The notes under the pieces: generated by a model
The model's database searches: none
What the model was told of the DNA's origin: nothing
The model's input: only the letters and a program-made list of their open reading frames with translations
Shown here: positions 9,219 through 17,333 of the stretch, piece by piece
How positions within the stretch are numbered: the stretch's first letter is position 1
How the letters are laid out: each line of letters opens with the position of its first letter
Assembly (NCBI GenBank): GCA_031422315.1
Contig: JANOQN010000074.1
Location: 72,715-136,714 of the forward strand
Source: JANNYA01 sp031422315
Lineage (GTDB): Bacteria; Pseudomonadota; Gammaproteobacteria; Xanthomonadales; SZUA-5
Direction of reading: 5' to 3'
Length of the DNA: 64,000 nucleotides
Translations under genes and position numbers: made by a program

Positions 9219-11311
9219 TGGATTGGCAGCGCGCGTTCAGTGCTTATGATGACGGCGCTTTGGAAGCGCTGGCCAATGCGGGCCTGCTGCGGCGCGCCGC
9301 TAAAGATGTAGAAGCGGGAAAAGTGCAGTGGGTAGACGCGGGTGCAGCAGCAGGTAAAGTTATTACAGATGGTCAGTGCGTTGAGCTGGATGCGCGCGGG
9401 CCGCAGCATACGCGCTGCAACTGCCCGGCGCCGGGGCTGTGCAAGCATATTTTGGCGGCCATTGTGTGGCTGCGCGAGTTACCCGCGAGCTCGGAAATTG
9501 CTGACGATGAAGTCGCAGGCGGCGCCGATAGCCTGCCCGCTGAATCTGGGTCTGCCTACATGGTGCCACCTGATCCATTAGCCGAGGTGCTGGCTTTGGA
9601 GAGCGCAAGCTTGTTTAAAGCGGCCGGTGTGGCGGCCACGCGTGAAGCCGCCCGTATGGTATTGGGCACTCAAACAATCGGCATGGAATGGCGCGTGCAG
9701 GGTGCGAGTTTGGTCATGGATTTAGCCGAGCTAGGCCTTAGCTGCCGCTGGATTGCCGGCGCAGGTTTTGCCGGCATGGCCTCCGATATTCCGGTCAATC
9801 AGCGTAAATCCATACATCTGATCGCGCTGGCTGCGCTACGTTTGGCATTGAATCAGCCGCTGAGTTGGCCGAAGGAATTGCAGCCAATGGCGTGCGCGGA
9901 AGCGGCCGGTTTGGCCGCCAGCGAGCTTGCTTTTTTGGAGCAAGTACGCAGCACAATATCCGAGCTTTTGTGCACCGGGCTATCGCACGCTAGCAGCTTA
10001 GTAACAGCGCGGCTGTTGGCGCTGAATATGTCCGCGCGCAGCGAAGGCATGCCGCGCCTTGGGGCCATGTTGCGCAACTTAGGCGGCATGCTCGAGCTAT
10101 TGGTACAGCGCGATCACCAAGCGCAGGAGGCAGATGCCTTTGCTCTAATTTGTAGCATTGAAGCGCTGTGCTTGGCCATGCAAGCTGATGCGAATGTGGC
10201 TCAGCTTGCCGCACTACGCGGGCGTTTACGCCGAGTATTTGATAGCGCAGACACGCTAGAGTTGTTGCCGGTCGGCGCGCAGTGGTGGCAAACGCTGGGC
10301 GGTGCGCGCGGTCTAAGCATTTCATTCTGGGACGTATCCGGCGCAAGGCTATTACAAGCCACCTTGGCAAGGCCAGACGCGAGCGATGCGGCGTTTACTC
10401 GGCAAAGCGCCTGGAGTACGCAATCGCTTTGGCCGGGCATGGGCTCAGCTGAGCAAATCTGCGCGGGTCCGCTAACGCTCAGTGCGCCGCGCCTTGCCGA
10501 TGATGATCGCTTAGCGCTGGGCGGCGCGAGCAAGGCGCAAAGCTCAGCCTTGTGGCCCGGCAATGATTCGCGCCTGCAGGCCATTGGCTACGGCGATTGG
10601 CAGCAGGTCAGTGAGCAATTACGCAGCACCATTGGCTTGGCCGGAAACCTGGGTGAAACGATGCTGTTGCGGCCCGCTAGTACCGGTGCGCTCATACTAA
10701 ACGAAGCGGCGCAGCAGCTGCTCTGGGCTTTGTTTGATCTGCACGGACGCAGCTTGGATTTAATGCTGCCTTTAGGTGGGCAGGGTGCGCAGGGCGCGCA
10801 AAACGCTCAGCGCAGCCAAAATCTAAATCGCTTTGTGGCCCGCAAAGCCCCGGTGATTGCTGTACTCGTGCGGGTGCAGCAGAGCCACGCGCAAACCCAG
10901 CTGCTGCCAATTGCCGCCTTAAGTACGAATGGCAAAAATCAGCTTCAGCTGGTGTCGTTTGATTTTGCTTCTGAAGCTGCGGTTCCCACGCCGCTGACCG
11001 AGCGAATTTTGCGACTGCTGAATTTGCGCAAGCAGCAGGCAGCGGCCGTGTTAGCGCCAAAATTGGCGGAGCGTTTATTGCAGCCGATATTCGATGTCTT
11101 AGAAACCCAAGCCGCCACCGGGCGAATGCGCTTGACTCAGCTACAGCGCGATCAATTAGAAGGTCAAACTGCCGCAATTGCCTCGGTAGGTCTGCACAGC
11201 ATTGTTGTCGCACTCAAAGCGCATATTGACGCATCAACGCCTAGCACATTGATGCGATTACAGCGGCTGAGCTTATGGGTGTTAGCGCTGCAAGGTTTGC
11301 CAGACACGTAG
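9218..11311 (+). CDS. SWIM zinc-finger family protein, YehQ-like
   Basis: A 697-residue cytoplasmic protein. Near the N-terminus is a SWIM zinc-finger, CxC-x5-CxH, written CNCPAPGLCKHI (about residues 67-78 from the chosen start). SWIM domains bind zinc and commonly mediate protein or nucleic-acid contacts. The rest has no domain I recognise and is rich in Ala, Leu and Gln, suggesting an alpha-helical scaffold. The GTG at 9218 overlaps the stop of the VWA gene as TAGTG and is preferred over the TTG at 9194, which lies inside that gene. By order and domain this matches E. coli YehQ. Exact role unknown. Confidence 0.75.
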   Translation: MDWQRAFSAYDDGALEALANAGLLRRAAKDVEAGKVQWVDAGAAAGKVITDGQCVELDARGPQHTRCNCPAPGLCKHILAAIVWLRELPASSEIADDEVAGGADSLPAESGSAYMVPPDPLAEVLALESASLFKAAGVAATREAARMVLGTQTIGMEWRVQGASLVMDLAELGLSCRWIAGAGFAGMASDIPVNQRKSIHLIALAALRLALNQPLSWPKELQPMACAEAAGLAASELAFLEQVRSTISELLCTGLSHASSLVTARLLALNMSARSEGMPRLGAMLRNLGGMLELLVQRDHQAQEADAFALICSIEALCLAMQADANVAQLAALRGRLRRVFDSADTLELLPVGAQWWQTLGGARGLSISFWDVSGARLLQATLARPDASDAAFTRQSAWSTQSLWPGMGSAEQICAGPLTLSAPRLADDDRLALGGASKAQSSALWPGNDSRLQAIGYGDWQQVSEQLRSTIGLAGNLGETMLLRPASTGALILNEAAQQLLWALFDLHGRSLDLMLPLGGQGAQGAQNAQRSQNLNRFVARKAPVIAVLVRVQQSHAQTQLLPIAALSTNGKNQLQLVSFDFASEAAVPTPLTERILRLLNLRKQQAAAVLAPKLAERLLQPIFDVLETQAATGRMRLTQLQRDQLEGQTAAIASVGLHSIVVALKAHIDASTPSTLMRLQRLSLWVLALQGLPDT

Positions 11312-11385
11312 CAGCACACTCACGCGATCCGGCATAAAATTTAGCGAATTGATATTTCATAAGATTTAGAAATCGGGAGAAAACA

Positions 11386-14300
11386 ATGGGCCTGTTAGAC
11401 AAATTAGTGAGCGCAGTAAAGAGCCGACTTGGTGCAGATTCCAACACGACGGGTGAACGCTCAGCACATCGTGCCGCACAGCTAAAAATAGCGCTTGCGC
11501 CGCTCAATTCAGCCGCGCCAGGTTTGGCGGATAAAGCCTTAGCCTTTGTGCTGGAAGGCCAAGGTGAAACGGTGCTGTTAGATCTGCAAGCGGCATCGGC
11601 CAAAGGCCTCGGTGAGCAGCTGGGCGATCCGGGCCGTTTACGCTGGGGCTTTAATCGACACGGCCTTAAAGCACTGGAAACTACCGCGCACGCCAGCATG
11701 GCGGGCCGCGCTGCGCTGTACGCCAGTATAGACGCCGATACAAACGTCGAGCCACTGGTGCGGTTTGGCAAAATTTTGGCGGCGGCCGATGCCGGTAAAT
11801 CCTTAGAATCGATGGGCGCACCGGTGCCCGAATGGCTAACGTATTTGATCAATGATGCGCTGTTCGCCAGCTACAAGCTTAACCGCGATAAGCACGAGCC
11901 CGCTAAAGACCGCACGGCCTGGGATGTAGCGCTGATTGAGAAATTACTGCTAAGCGAAGACTTGGATCCTCGCCTGGCATTACAGGTGGTGTTTGAACGC
12001 AAAGGCTTGGAAGACTACTATCATGATCGACTAGATTGGTTAGTTAACTCACCTGCACTGATTCGCTACCTGAGCGAGCATGCCGAGTGGACCTTGCAAT
12101 TGCCGCAGGCGCTGTCAGCTGCCGGTCGAATTCCTTTAGTTAAGCGCATCGGCACTGACAAAGCACTGCTTAGTCAATTTGCCGCGCTGATGGTAGCGCT
12201 GGCGGTAGACAGCAGCAAAACCGTACGCGCCGATGCGGTGACCTATCTTGAGAATATTCCTGAAACTCAGCGCATTGAATTGCTAAACACCTTGCTGCTC
12301 AGCGGCGATAGCGGCCAGCGCACGCAAGCAGCGGAGTTGATGGCGCGCTTGCCTGCGCAATCAGGCCGAGCAGCACTGCAAGCCGCATTGGCAAGTGAAG
12401 CCAGCAAACCCGTGCAGCAGGCCCTGCGCGCCGCGCTTTCACGCTTAGACGCGGTTGACAACGCGGGCACGCAAGTCATGCCAACGGCGCCAGAATGGCA
12501 GGCGTTTCCAGATCAAAAGCTAGGCGCAGAAGTCTTAGCGCTGCTGCAGGCGAATCTTGCGCACATGTTGCAAAAGGCGCGCGTTTTGGCCGATGAAGAA
12601 GCGCTGGAAAATGCGAAAAAAGTTGGCAAAAAAGACGCCTATGCCTATACCTGGGCCAAAAGCAATTTCGAGGCGCTGCGCAAAATCAGTTCGGAAGATT
12701 TGAGTGATGCGCTAGGCATTCTAAACGGTAGCGGCAGCACTAAAGCGACAGAACGCCAAAGAAAAAACCACGTGATCCGAAACGTAGTTGCGTACGGCGG
12801 AAAAGTCTTTGCACACCACGATTTTGGCGCAGTGCATTTGATTCGCTGGCTCAGCAGCGCGGGCTATGGCTATTTTTGGGCGGATGATGCCTTCCAAAAA
12901 TGGCTGGGCCGACAAGCGCCGGGCAGCGTTGATTTACGCGCCCTTGCAGCGCTGTTCCAAAGCGCAAAAATTCCGATCAACGCGGTGGCCGGAACCGCGC
13001 TCAGCAGCCACTGGAATACGCCATCGGCGGTTGATCTGCTACCCGCAGATCGGGTTTGGCCATTTTTTATAGAGCACCCGCATTACATCGACGAGGGCTT
13101 AGGCTTGGCTGCGGCTAGCGATCAGCGGCGCGGGATGGAGCTGGGCGCCACGCTCCACACGCTCAGTATTTTTCCGATACTGCCGGCGCGCTGGGTGCCT
13201 AAATTGATGGAGCTTGCGCTAGCTGAAGGCAAAACGCATCGCGCCGCTGCGCAAAAAGCGCTAGCGAGCCTGCCTGAATTGGGTCGGCAAATTATCGAAT
13301 CGCTGGGCCACAGCAAAAGCGAAGTGCGCATCGAATCTGCGCAGTGGCTAGCGAGCTTGCGCTACGCCGATGCGGTTCCGGTGCTAACCAAAGCGCTCGA
13401 TAAAGAAACCCGTGAAACCGTGCGCGCGGCATTCCTGACCGCATTGGAAGCGCTGGGTGTAGACATCTCTTTGCGGCTAGCACCGGCTATTTTGCTGGCG
13501 GAAGCCAAAAAAGGCCTGCAGGCAAAGCTACCTGCTGGCTTAAGCTGGTTTGCCTGGGATGCTTTGCCTAGCTGCACGTGGCAAGGCGGCGCAGCAGTGG
13601 ACAGCGACATCGTGCGCTGGTGGGTGGTGCTGGCGGCAAAGCTCAAAGAACCCGGCGGCAATGCCTTGCTGACCCGCTATTTGAGTCTGCTCAGCCCACA
13701 CTGTGCGCAAGCGCTGGGCACCATTGTGCTGCGCCAGTTTATTAATCAAGACACGCGTCACCCCTCGCTGGAGCAGGGCATTGAGTTTGCAACTGCCCAA
13801 GCGCCTGGGCGCTATCAAAGCTACCAAAGCAGCTATTTAAATGCTAAACCGGAATACCGTCAGTACTACGAAGTCAGTTACGCGAAATCGCAAGAGCAGG
13901 TATTTGAAGAGTGCAAACGAGAGAAAATGTCCGAGTATTTAGGCAGCGCAATAGGCGAAAAAGGCATCTTAGCGCTGAGCGCAAAAGCCCCTGGACATGA
14001 AGTAGTGTCGCTATTGCAGCTTTATATGCGCGACCATTACCAGCGCCGCGCGCAGATCGAGGCCATGTTAGAAGCTGCTGCTACCGCCAGCGATCCAGCG
14101 GTCATTCAATTACTACTAGGCATTTCCAGGCGCTACCGCACGGCATCCGTGCTCGAAAAAGCCAAAGCGCTGGTCGGCGAGATTGCCCAGCGCAACGGCT
14201 GGACGCAAGATCAACTTGCCGACCGCACCATCCCTACCGCCGGGCTAGACGACACCGGTACTTTGCAGCTCCCGTTTGGCGAACGCAGTTTCAGCGTGGT

Positions 14301-15204
14301 GCTGGATGCGGCGATGAAACCCGAGCTGCGAAACGCTGAAGGCAAGGCCATTAAAGCGCTACCAGAGGCGCGTCAAAATGACGATCCGGCGCAGGTTAAA
14401 GAAAGCAAGGCGCTGTTCGCTAGCGCTAAAAAAGAACTCAAGCAGGTGATTGATATGCAAACCACCCGGCTGTTTGAGGCCATGTGTACCGGCCGCACGT
14501 GGCCGCAAACTGAGTGGCGCGAATATCTCTATAGCCACCCGATCGTTGGGCGTTTGATTCAACGTTTGGTTTGGCTAGAAATGGCTGCAGACGGCAGAAT
14601 TTTGCAGAGCTTTCGCGCCAGTGAGGACGGCAGTTTACTCAACACCCAAGACGATGAAGTAACGCTATCTGAGTCCACAATGATTCAGCTGGCGCACGCT
14701 TCGCTGGTTGATGCGGCCAGCGCGAGCGCATGGATCAAGCACTTTAAAGACTACAAATTGCAGCCTTTATTCGTGCAAATGGCGCGCCAAATGCCAAGCT
14801 TTGCCTTGGTTGATAGCAAAGGCGTCGCCATCACTGAAATCAACGATCGCTTAGGCTGGGTGAGCGACACCTTCACCCTGCGCGGCGTGTTTACCAAGCT
14901 TGGCTATCAGCGCGCAGCGGCTGAAGACGGCGGCTTTTTCTACCAGTACAGCAAGCACTTTGCTAGCGTGAACGCGCGGGTCGTGATTGAGTTTACTGGC
15001 AACGCGCTGCCAGAAGAAAATGTAGCAGCGGCGCTGAAAACACTGGTGTTTGAAGACAGCAAAGTGCGCGGCTGGTCGGATCGAAATATGAGCCTAGCGA
15101 AGGTGCCGCCGGTGTTACTGGCTGAGGCCTACGCCGACTATTTAGCGGTGGCGCAAATCTGTGCTGGCTTTAGCGCAGATTGGGAAAAGAAAATGCCGTG
15201 GTAG
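11386..15204 (+). CDS. DUF4132 / MolR-family giant protein with HEAT-like repeats, YehI-like
   Basis: A 1272-residue soluble protein. Its last third carries the DUF4132 signature around TTRLFEAMCTGRTWPQTEW and YSHPIVGRLIQRLVWLE (about residues 1025-1065), followed by the region 'INDRLGWVSDTFTLRGVFTKLGYQRAAAEDGGFFYQY'. The middle contains HEAT-like alpha-helical repeats (for example SKTVRADAVTYLENIPE and SKSEVRIESAQWLASLRYADAVPVLTKAL). E. coli YehI/MolR has the same architecture; older 'molybdate metabolism regulator' names for the family are not well supported. A clear GGGAGA ribosome-binding site precedes the ATG at 11386, after a 74-base gap from the SWIM gene. Family call is good; function is unknown. 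The gene is intact. Confidence 0.8.
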   Translation: MGLLDKLVSAVKSRLGADSNTTGERSAHRAAQLKIALAPLNSAAPGLADKALAFVLEGQGETVLLDLQAASAKGLGEQLGDPGRLRWGFNRHGLKALETTAHASMAGRAALYASIDADTNVEPLVRFGKILAAADAGKSLESMGAPVPEWLTYLINDALFASYKLNRDKHEPAKDRTAWDVALIEKLLLSEDLDPRLALQVVFERKGLEDYYHDRLDWLVNSPALIRYLSEHAEWTLQLPQALSAAGRIPLVKRIGTDKALLSQFAALMVALAVDSSKTVRADAVTYLENIPETQRIELLNTLLLSGDSGQRTQAAELMARLPAQSGRAALQAALASEASKPVQQALRAALSRLDAVDNAGTQVMPTAPEWQAFPDQKLGAEVLALLQANLAHMLQKARVLADEEALENAKKVGKKDAYAYTWAKSNFEALRKISSEDLSDALGILNGSGSTKATERQRKNHVIRNVVAYGGKVFAHHDFGAVHLIRWLSSAGYGYFWADDAFQKWLGRQAPGSVDLRALAALFQSAKIPINAVAGTALSSHWNTPSAVDLLPADRVWPFFIEHPHYIDEGLGLAAASDQRRGMELGATLHTLSIFPILPARWVPKLMELALAEGKTHRAAAQKALASLPELGRQIIESLGHSKSEVRIESAQWLASLRYADAVPVLTKALDKETRETVRAAFLTALEALGVDISLRLAPAILLAEAKKGLQAKLPAGLSWFAWDALPSCTWQGGAAVDSDIVRWWVVLAAKLKEPGGNALLTRYLSLLSPHCAQALGTIVLRQFINQDTRHPSLEQGIEFATAQAPGRYQSYQSSYLNAKPEYRQYYEVSYAKSQEQVFEECKREKMSEYLGSAIGEKGILALSAKAPGHEVVSLLQLYMRDHYQRRAQIEAMLEAAATASDPAVIQLLLGISRRYRTASVLEKAKALVGEIAQRNGWTQDQLADRTIPTAGLDDTGTLQLPFGERSFSVVLDAAMKPELRNAEGKAIKALPEARQNDDPAQVKESKALFASAKKELKQVIDMQTTRLFEAMCTGRTWPQTEWREYLYSHPIVGRLIQRLVWLEMAADGRILQSFRASEDGSLLNTQDDEVTLSESTMIQLAHASLVDAASASAWIKHFKDYKLQPLFVQMARQMPSFALVDSKGVAITEINDRLGWVSDTFTLRGVFTKLGYQRAAAEDGGFFYQYSKHFASVNARVVIEFTGNALPEENVAAALKTLVFEDSKVRGWSDRNMSLAKVPPVLLAEAYADYLAVAQICAGFSADWEKKMPW

Positions 15205-15246
15205 GGGTGACTGCCAACGTTAAATGATTGGCAATGCAGGCAAAAT

Positions 15247-15270
15247 GATATACATTGAATATTGTATATC
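15247..15270. promoter_or_regulatory. Palindromic operator of the vapBC-like operon
   Basis: Perfect inverted repeat GATATACA - 8 bases - TGTATATC, ending 18 bases before the antitoxin ATG. Antitoxins with AbrB-like swapped-hairpin domains bind such palindromes to repress their own operon. The position and symmetry are seen directly; binding is inferred. Confidence 0.65.
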
Positions 15271-15288
15271 CAAAATAAAAGAGTAAAC

Positions 15289-15516
15289 ATGCAAATTGCA
15301 AAATGGGGTAATAGCTTGGCAGTTCGCCTGCCCAGCACGCTGGTGGAAATCCTAGATTTAAAGGCTGGAGACGATGTCGAAATAGTCGTTGCCGCGCCAA
15401 AGCGCTTTGAAATTCGTCGGCCCAAACAAATCGACGACTATTTCGCGCAGTTGCAAGCCCTGCCCAAACTGCCTGCCGGGTTTATATTCAGTCGTGAGGA
15501 AGCGAATGAAAGGTAG
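15289..15516 (+). CDS. vapB: AbrB/MazE-like antitoxin (VapB type)
   Basis: A 75-residue antitoxin with an N-terminal swapped-hairpin AbrB/SpoVT DNA-binding domain: MQIAKWGNSLAVRLP, then a helix LVEILDLKAGDDVEI and strands, followed by a C-terminal toxin-binding tail (FAQLQALPKLPAGFIFSREEANER). The ATG at 15289 is chosen because the AbrB domain begins there; the in-frame ATG at 15262 lies in the operator and would add nine unsupported residues. The gene overlaps the toxin gene by 11 bases. It should neutralise the PIN toxin and autorepress through the palindrome at 15247-15270. The pair separates the DUF4132 and MoxR genes of the yeh-like module, which suggests later insertion. Confidence 0.82.
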   Translation: MQIAKWGNSLAVRLPSTLVEILDLKAGDDVEIVVAAPKRFEIRRPKQIDDYFAQLQALPKLPAGFIFSREEANER

Positions 15517-15979
15517 CCCCTCGTTGGCCAAAGCAAATGAGGAAATCAAACACTCGTTTGCCTTGGCAAATGAGAAAGTTAAATACTTCCTTGACAGTAA
15601 CGTTGTGCTGTATTTGCTGTCTTCGGACGCGTCAAAGCAATTGATAACACAGGAAATACTGCGCAGCAAAGGTACGATCAGCGTGCAGGTGCTTAACGAA
15701 ATAACCAACGTTTTACGGCGCAAATTGCGCTATACCTGGGCGCAAACGCATGAAGTGATCACTGCCTTGCAAGCGATGTGTGAAGTAGTGCCGCTAAGGC
15801 TGGAAGGCCACAACCTAGGACGCGCGCTTGCGGAACGCTACGGCTTTTCAGTCTACGACGCGATGATTGTTTCGGCGGCGGTGCTGTCGGGTGCACATAT
15901 TCTGTACTCGGAAGATATGCAGCATGAGCTTGTGATTGAATCACGATTGACCATAGTTAACCCCTATGCGAAGCCTTAG
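15506..15979 (+). CDS. vapC: PIN-domain ribonuclease toxin (VapC type) with repeat-derived N-terminus
   Basis: A 157-residue PIN-domain endoribonuclease, the toxin partner of the upstream antitoxin. Acidic active-site residues are visible as Asp30 in KYFLDSNVVLYLL, Glu in VLNEITNVL and Asp in FSVYDAMIVSAAV. The PIN fold normally begins within a few residues of the first Asp, but here 26 residues precede it, reading SLAKANE and then SFALANE. These are encoded by two tandem copies of a palindromic repeat (15520-15541 and 15553-15574). No start codon is found between the repeats and the PIN core, so the ATG at 15506, inside the antitoxin gene, is the most likely start. The N-terminal extension thus seems to have been created by repeat insertion. 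Confidence 0.82.
   Translation: MKGSPSLAKANEEIKHSFALANEKVKYFLDSNVVLYLLSSDASKQLITQEILRSKGTISVQVLNEITNVLRRKLRYTWAQTHEVITALQAMCEVVPLRLEGHNLGRALAERYGFSVYDAMIVSAAVLSGAHILYSEDMQHELVIESRLTIVNPYAKP
15520..15541. repeat. Interspersed palindromic repeat, copy A (inside vapC)
   Basis: A 22-base imperfect palindrome beginning CTCGTTGGCC and ending AGCAAATGAG. It shares most positions with copy B 33 bases downstream and copy C at 34194. It encodes the SLAKANE segment of the PIN toxin. Confidence 0.6.
15553..15574. repeat. Interspersed palindromic repeat, copy B (inside vapC)
   Basis: A 22-base near-palindrome whose core GTTTGCCTTGGCAAATGAG is identical over 19 bases to copy C in the intergenic region at 34194-34215. 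It encodes the SFALANE segment of the toxin. The start-to-start distance to copy A is 33 bases, a multiple of three, so the reading frame is kept. Confidence 0.7.
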
Positions 15980-16077
15980 TCCAACTCTAAATCAAATAGC
16001 GTGTTCGTTGGCTCGTCGCGGTCTCCTGGACGTAAATTTAGTACGCCTTCGTCGATCCTCACACCCCGCCCCAGCCA
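15976..16077 (-). pseudogene. Possible C-terminal gene remnant beside vapBC
   Basis: On the minus strand a 33-codon open stretch ends at TAA (15976-15978) and reads ...VRIDEGVLNLRPGDRDEP then TNTLFDLELD. The composition and acidic tail look like the C-terminus of a real protein rather than random translation, but a TGA lies just upstream and there is no good start except a GTG at 16060-16062. It may be the relic of a gene that once lay here, or a tiny gene of 28 residues. I do not recognise the family. It overlaps the vapC stop codon. Confidence 0.3.
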
Positions 16078-16151
16078 TCACCTATGAATCGTCTTGGTAT
16101 AGAAATGGAATGAGTTCGCAGCGCCGATAAATATATACAGGAATCAAAATC

Positions 16152-17333
16152 ATGAGCAAGCCGAACGCCCACCTTGAAGCCCAGCCAGAAGCCCAGTCAG
16201 CACAAGCCGTGCGCCTAGCCAGCGAGCACCGCTATGCGGATGAGCTGCAGCGATTAGCGAACGCCGATGCGCGCGCTAAGCCGCCGGGGTGGAAGCTATC
16301 ACCGCGCGCGGTGCGGCAGTTTATTCTGGGCGATGCGGCATTAAAAATCAGCCGTAAGTTTTATGGCGACGACCCGCTGGTTGATCGCGCGATTGTGACG
16401 CTGATGGGGCATCAGGGTTTGATGCTGGTCGGCGAACCCGGCACCGCGAAATCGCTACTATCTGAGCTGCTGGCAGCGGCGATTAGTGGCGATTCGGGCT
16501 TGACTGTGCAGGGCACGGCGGGCACCACTGAAGATCATCTCAAATACAGCTGGAACTATGCGCTGCTGCTGGCAGAAGGGCCTAGTCAAAAAGCGCTGGT
16601 GCCATCGCCGATGTATCAGGCCATGCGGGCCGGAAAGCTGCTGCGCTTTGAAGAAATCACGCGCTGCCCGCCGGAAATTCAAGACGTGCTCATTTCGCTG
16701 ATGAGCGAAAAACAGCTGATGATTCCCGAGCTAGCACTCGCACAAATCGATCCAGGCGCAGTGAGTCAAGCTGATGCAGCGGCCCCGATGCCATCGCGCT
16801 TATTTGCGCAGCGCGGCTTCAACATCATTGCCACGGCGAACTTGCGCGATCGCGGCGTGCATGAAATGTCCTCCGCGCTCAAGCGCCGTTTTAACTTTGA
16901 AACCGTCCGGCCAATTCGCGATCATGCGTTTGAAGTGGAGCTGGTAACGGCGCAATTGCAGCGCGATTTGGCAGGTAGCGCAATTGAAGTTACCGTGCCG
17001 CGCGAAGTGGTGGCGCTATTGGTCACCACCTTTCAAGAGCTGCGCGCCGGCCAAACCCAAGAGGGCACAGCAATCAAAAGCTTGGACGCGGTTATGTCGA
17101 CCGCCGAAGCAGTCAATGTCGCCTACGCGAGCGCGTTGCAGGCGCAATATTTCAATGATGGCGTGTTAACCGCTCGCGAAATCGCCGGCCAGCTGCAAGG
17201 CGTTGTGCTGAAAGACAGCGTCGATGACGTCAAGCGGGTGCGGCACTACTTCGACACGATCGTGCGCGAACGCGCGAAACGCGACGCGCACTGGAAAGCA
17301 TTTCATGACGCGGCGCGCGCGCTGTGGAGCTAA
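16152..17333 (+). CDS. MoxR-type AAA+ ATPase, YehL-like
   Basis: A 393-residue AAA+ ATPase. Walker A is GEPGTAKS (residues 94-101), Walker B is LLRFEEITRCPPEIQD (about 163-178), sensor 1 is IIATAN (225-230) followed by LRDRGVHEMSSALKRRFNFE, which places the arginine finger. The ring ATPase should power remodelling together with the VWA protein encoded upstream (8070-9218). It corresponds to E. coli YehL. The N-terminal 40 residues are Ala/Glu/Gln-rich and probably flexible. The ATG at 16152 follows a weak AGGAA sequence. It overlaps the DUF5682 gene by ten bases, showing tight coupling, and is separated from the DUF4132 gene only by the toxin-antitoxin insertion. Confidence 0.85.
   Translation: MSKPNAHLEAQPEAQSAQAVRLASEHRYADELQRLANADARAKPPGWKLSPRAVRQFILGDAALKISRKFYGDDPLVDRAIVTLMGHQGLMLVGEPGTAKSLLSELLAAAISGDSGLTVQGTAGTTEDHLKYSWNYALLLAEGPSQKALVPSPMYQAMRAGKLLRFEEITRCPPEIQDVLISLMSEKQLMIPELALAQIDPGAVSQADAAAPMPSRLFAQRGFNIIATANLRDRGVHEMSSALKRRFNFETVRPIRDHAFEVELVTAQLQRDLAGSAIEVTVPREVVALLVTTFQELRAGQTQEGTAIKSLDAVMSTAEAVNVAYASALQAQYFNDGVLTAREIAGQLQGVVLKDSVDDVKRVRHYFDTIVRERAKRDAHWKAFHDAARALWS

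Noticed and set aside
15520..15574. Tandem repeats as a CRISPR array
   Set aside because: Only two units, 22 bases each with an 11-base gap, one degenerate, in a coding frame; no cas genes.
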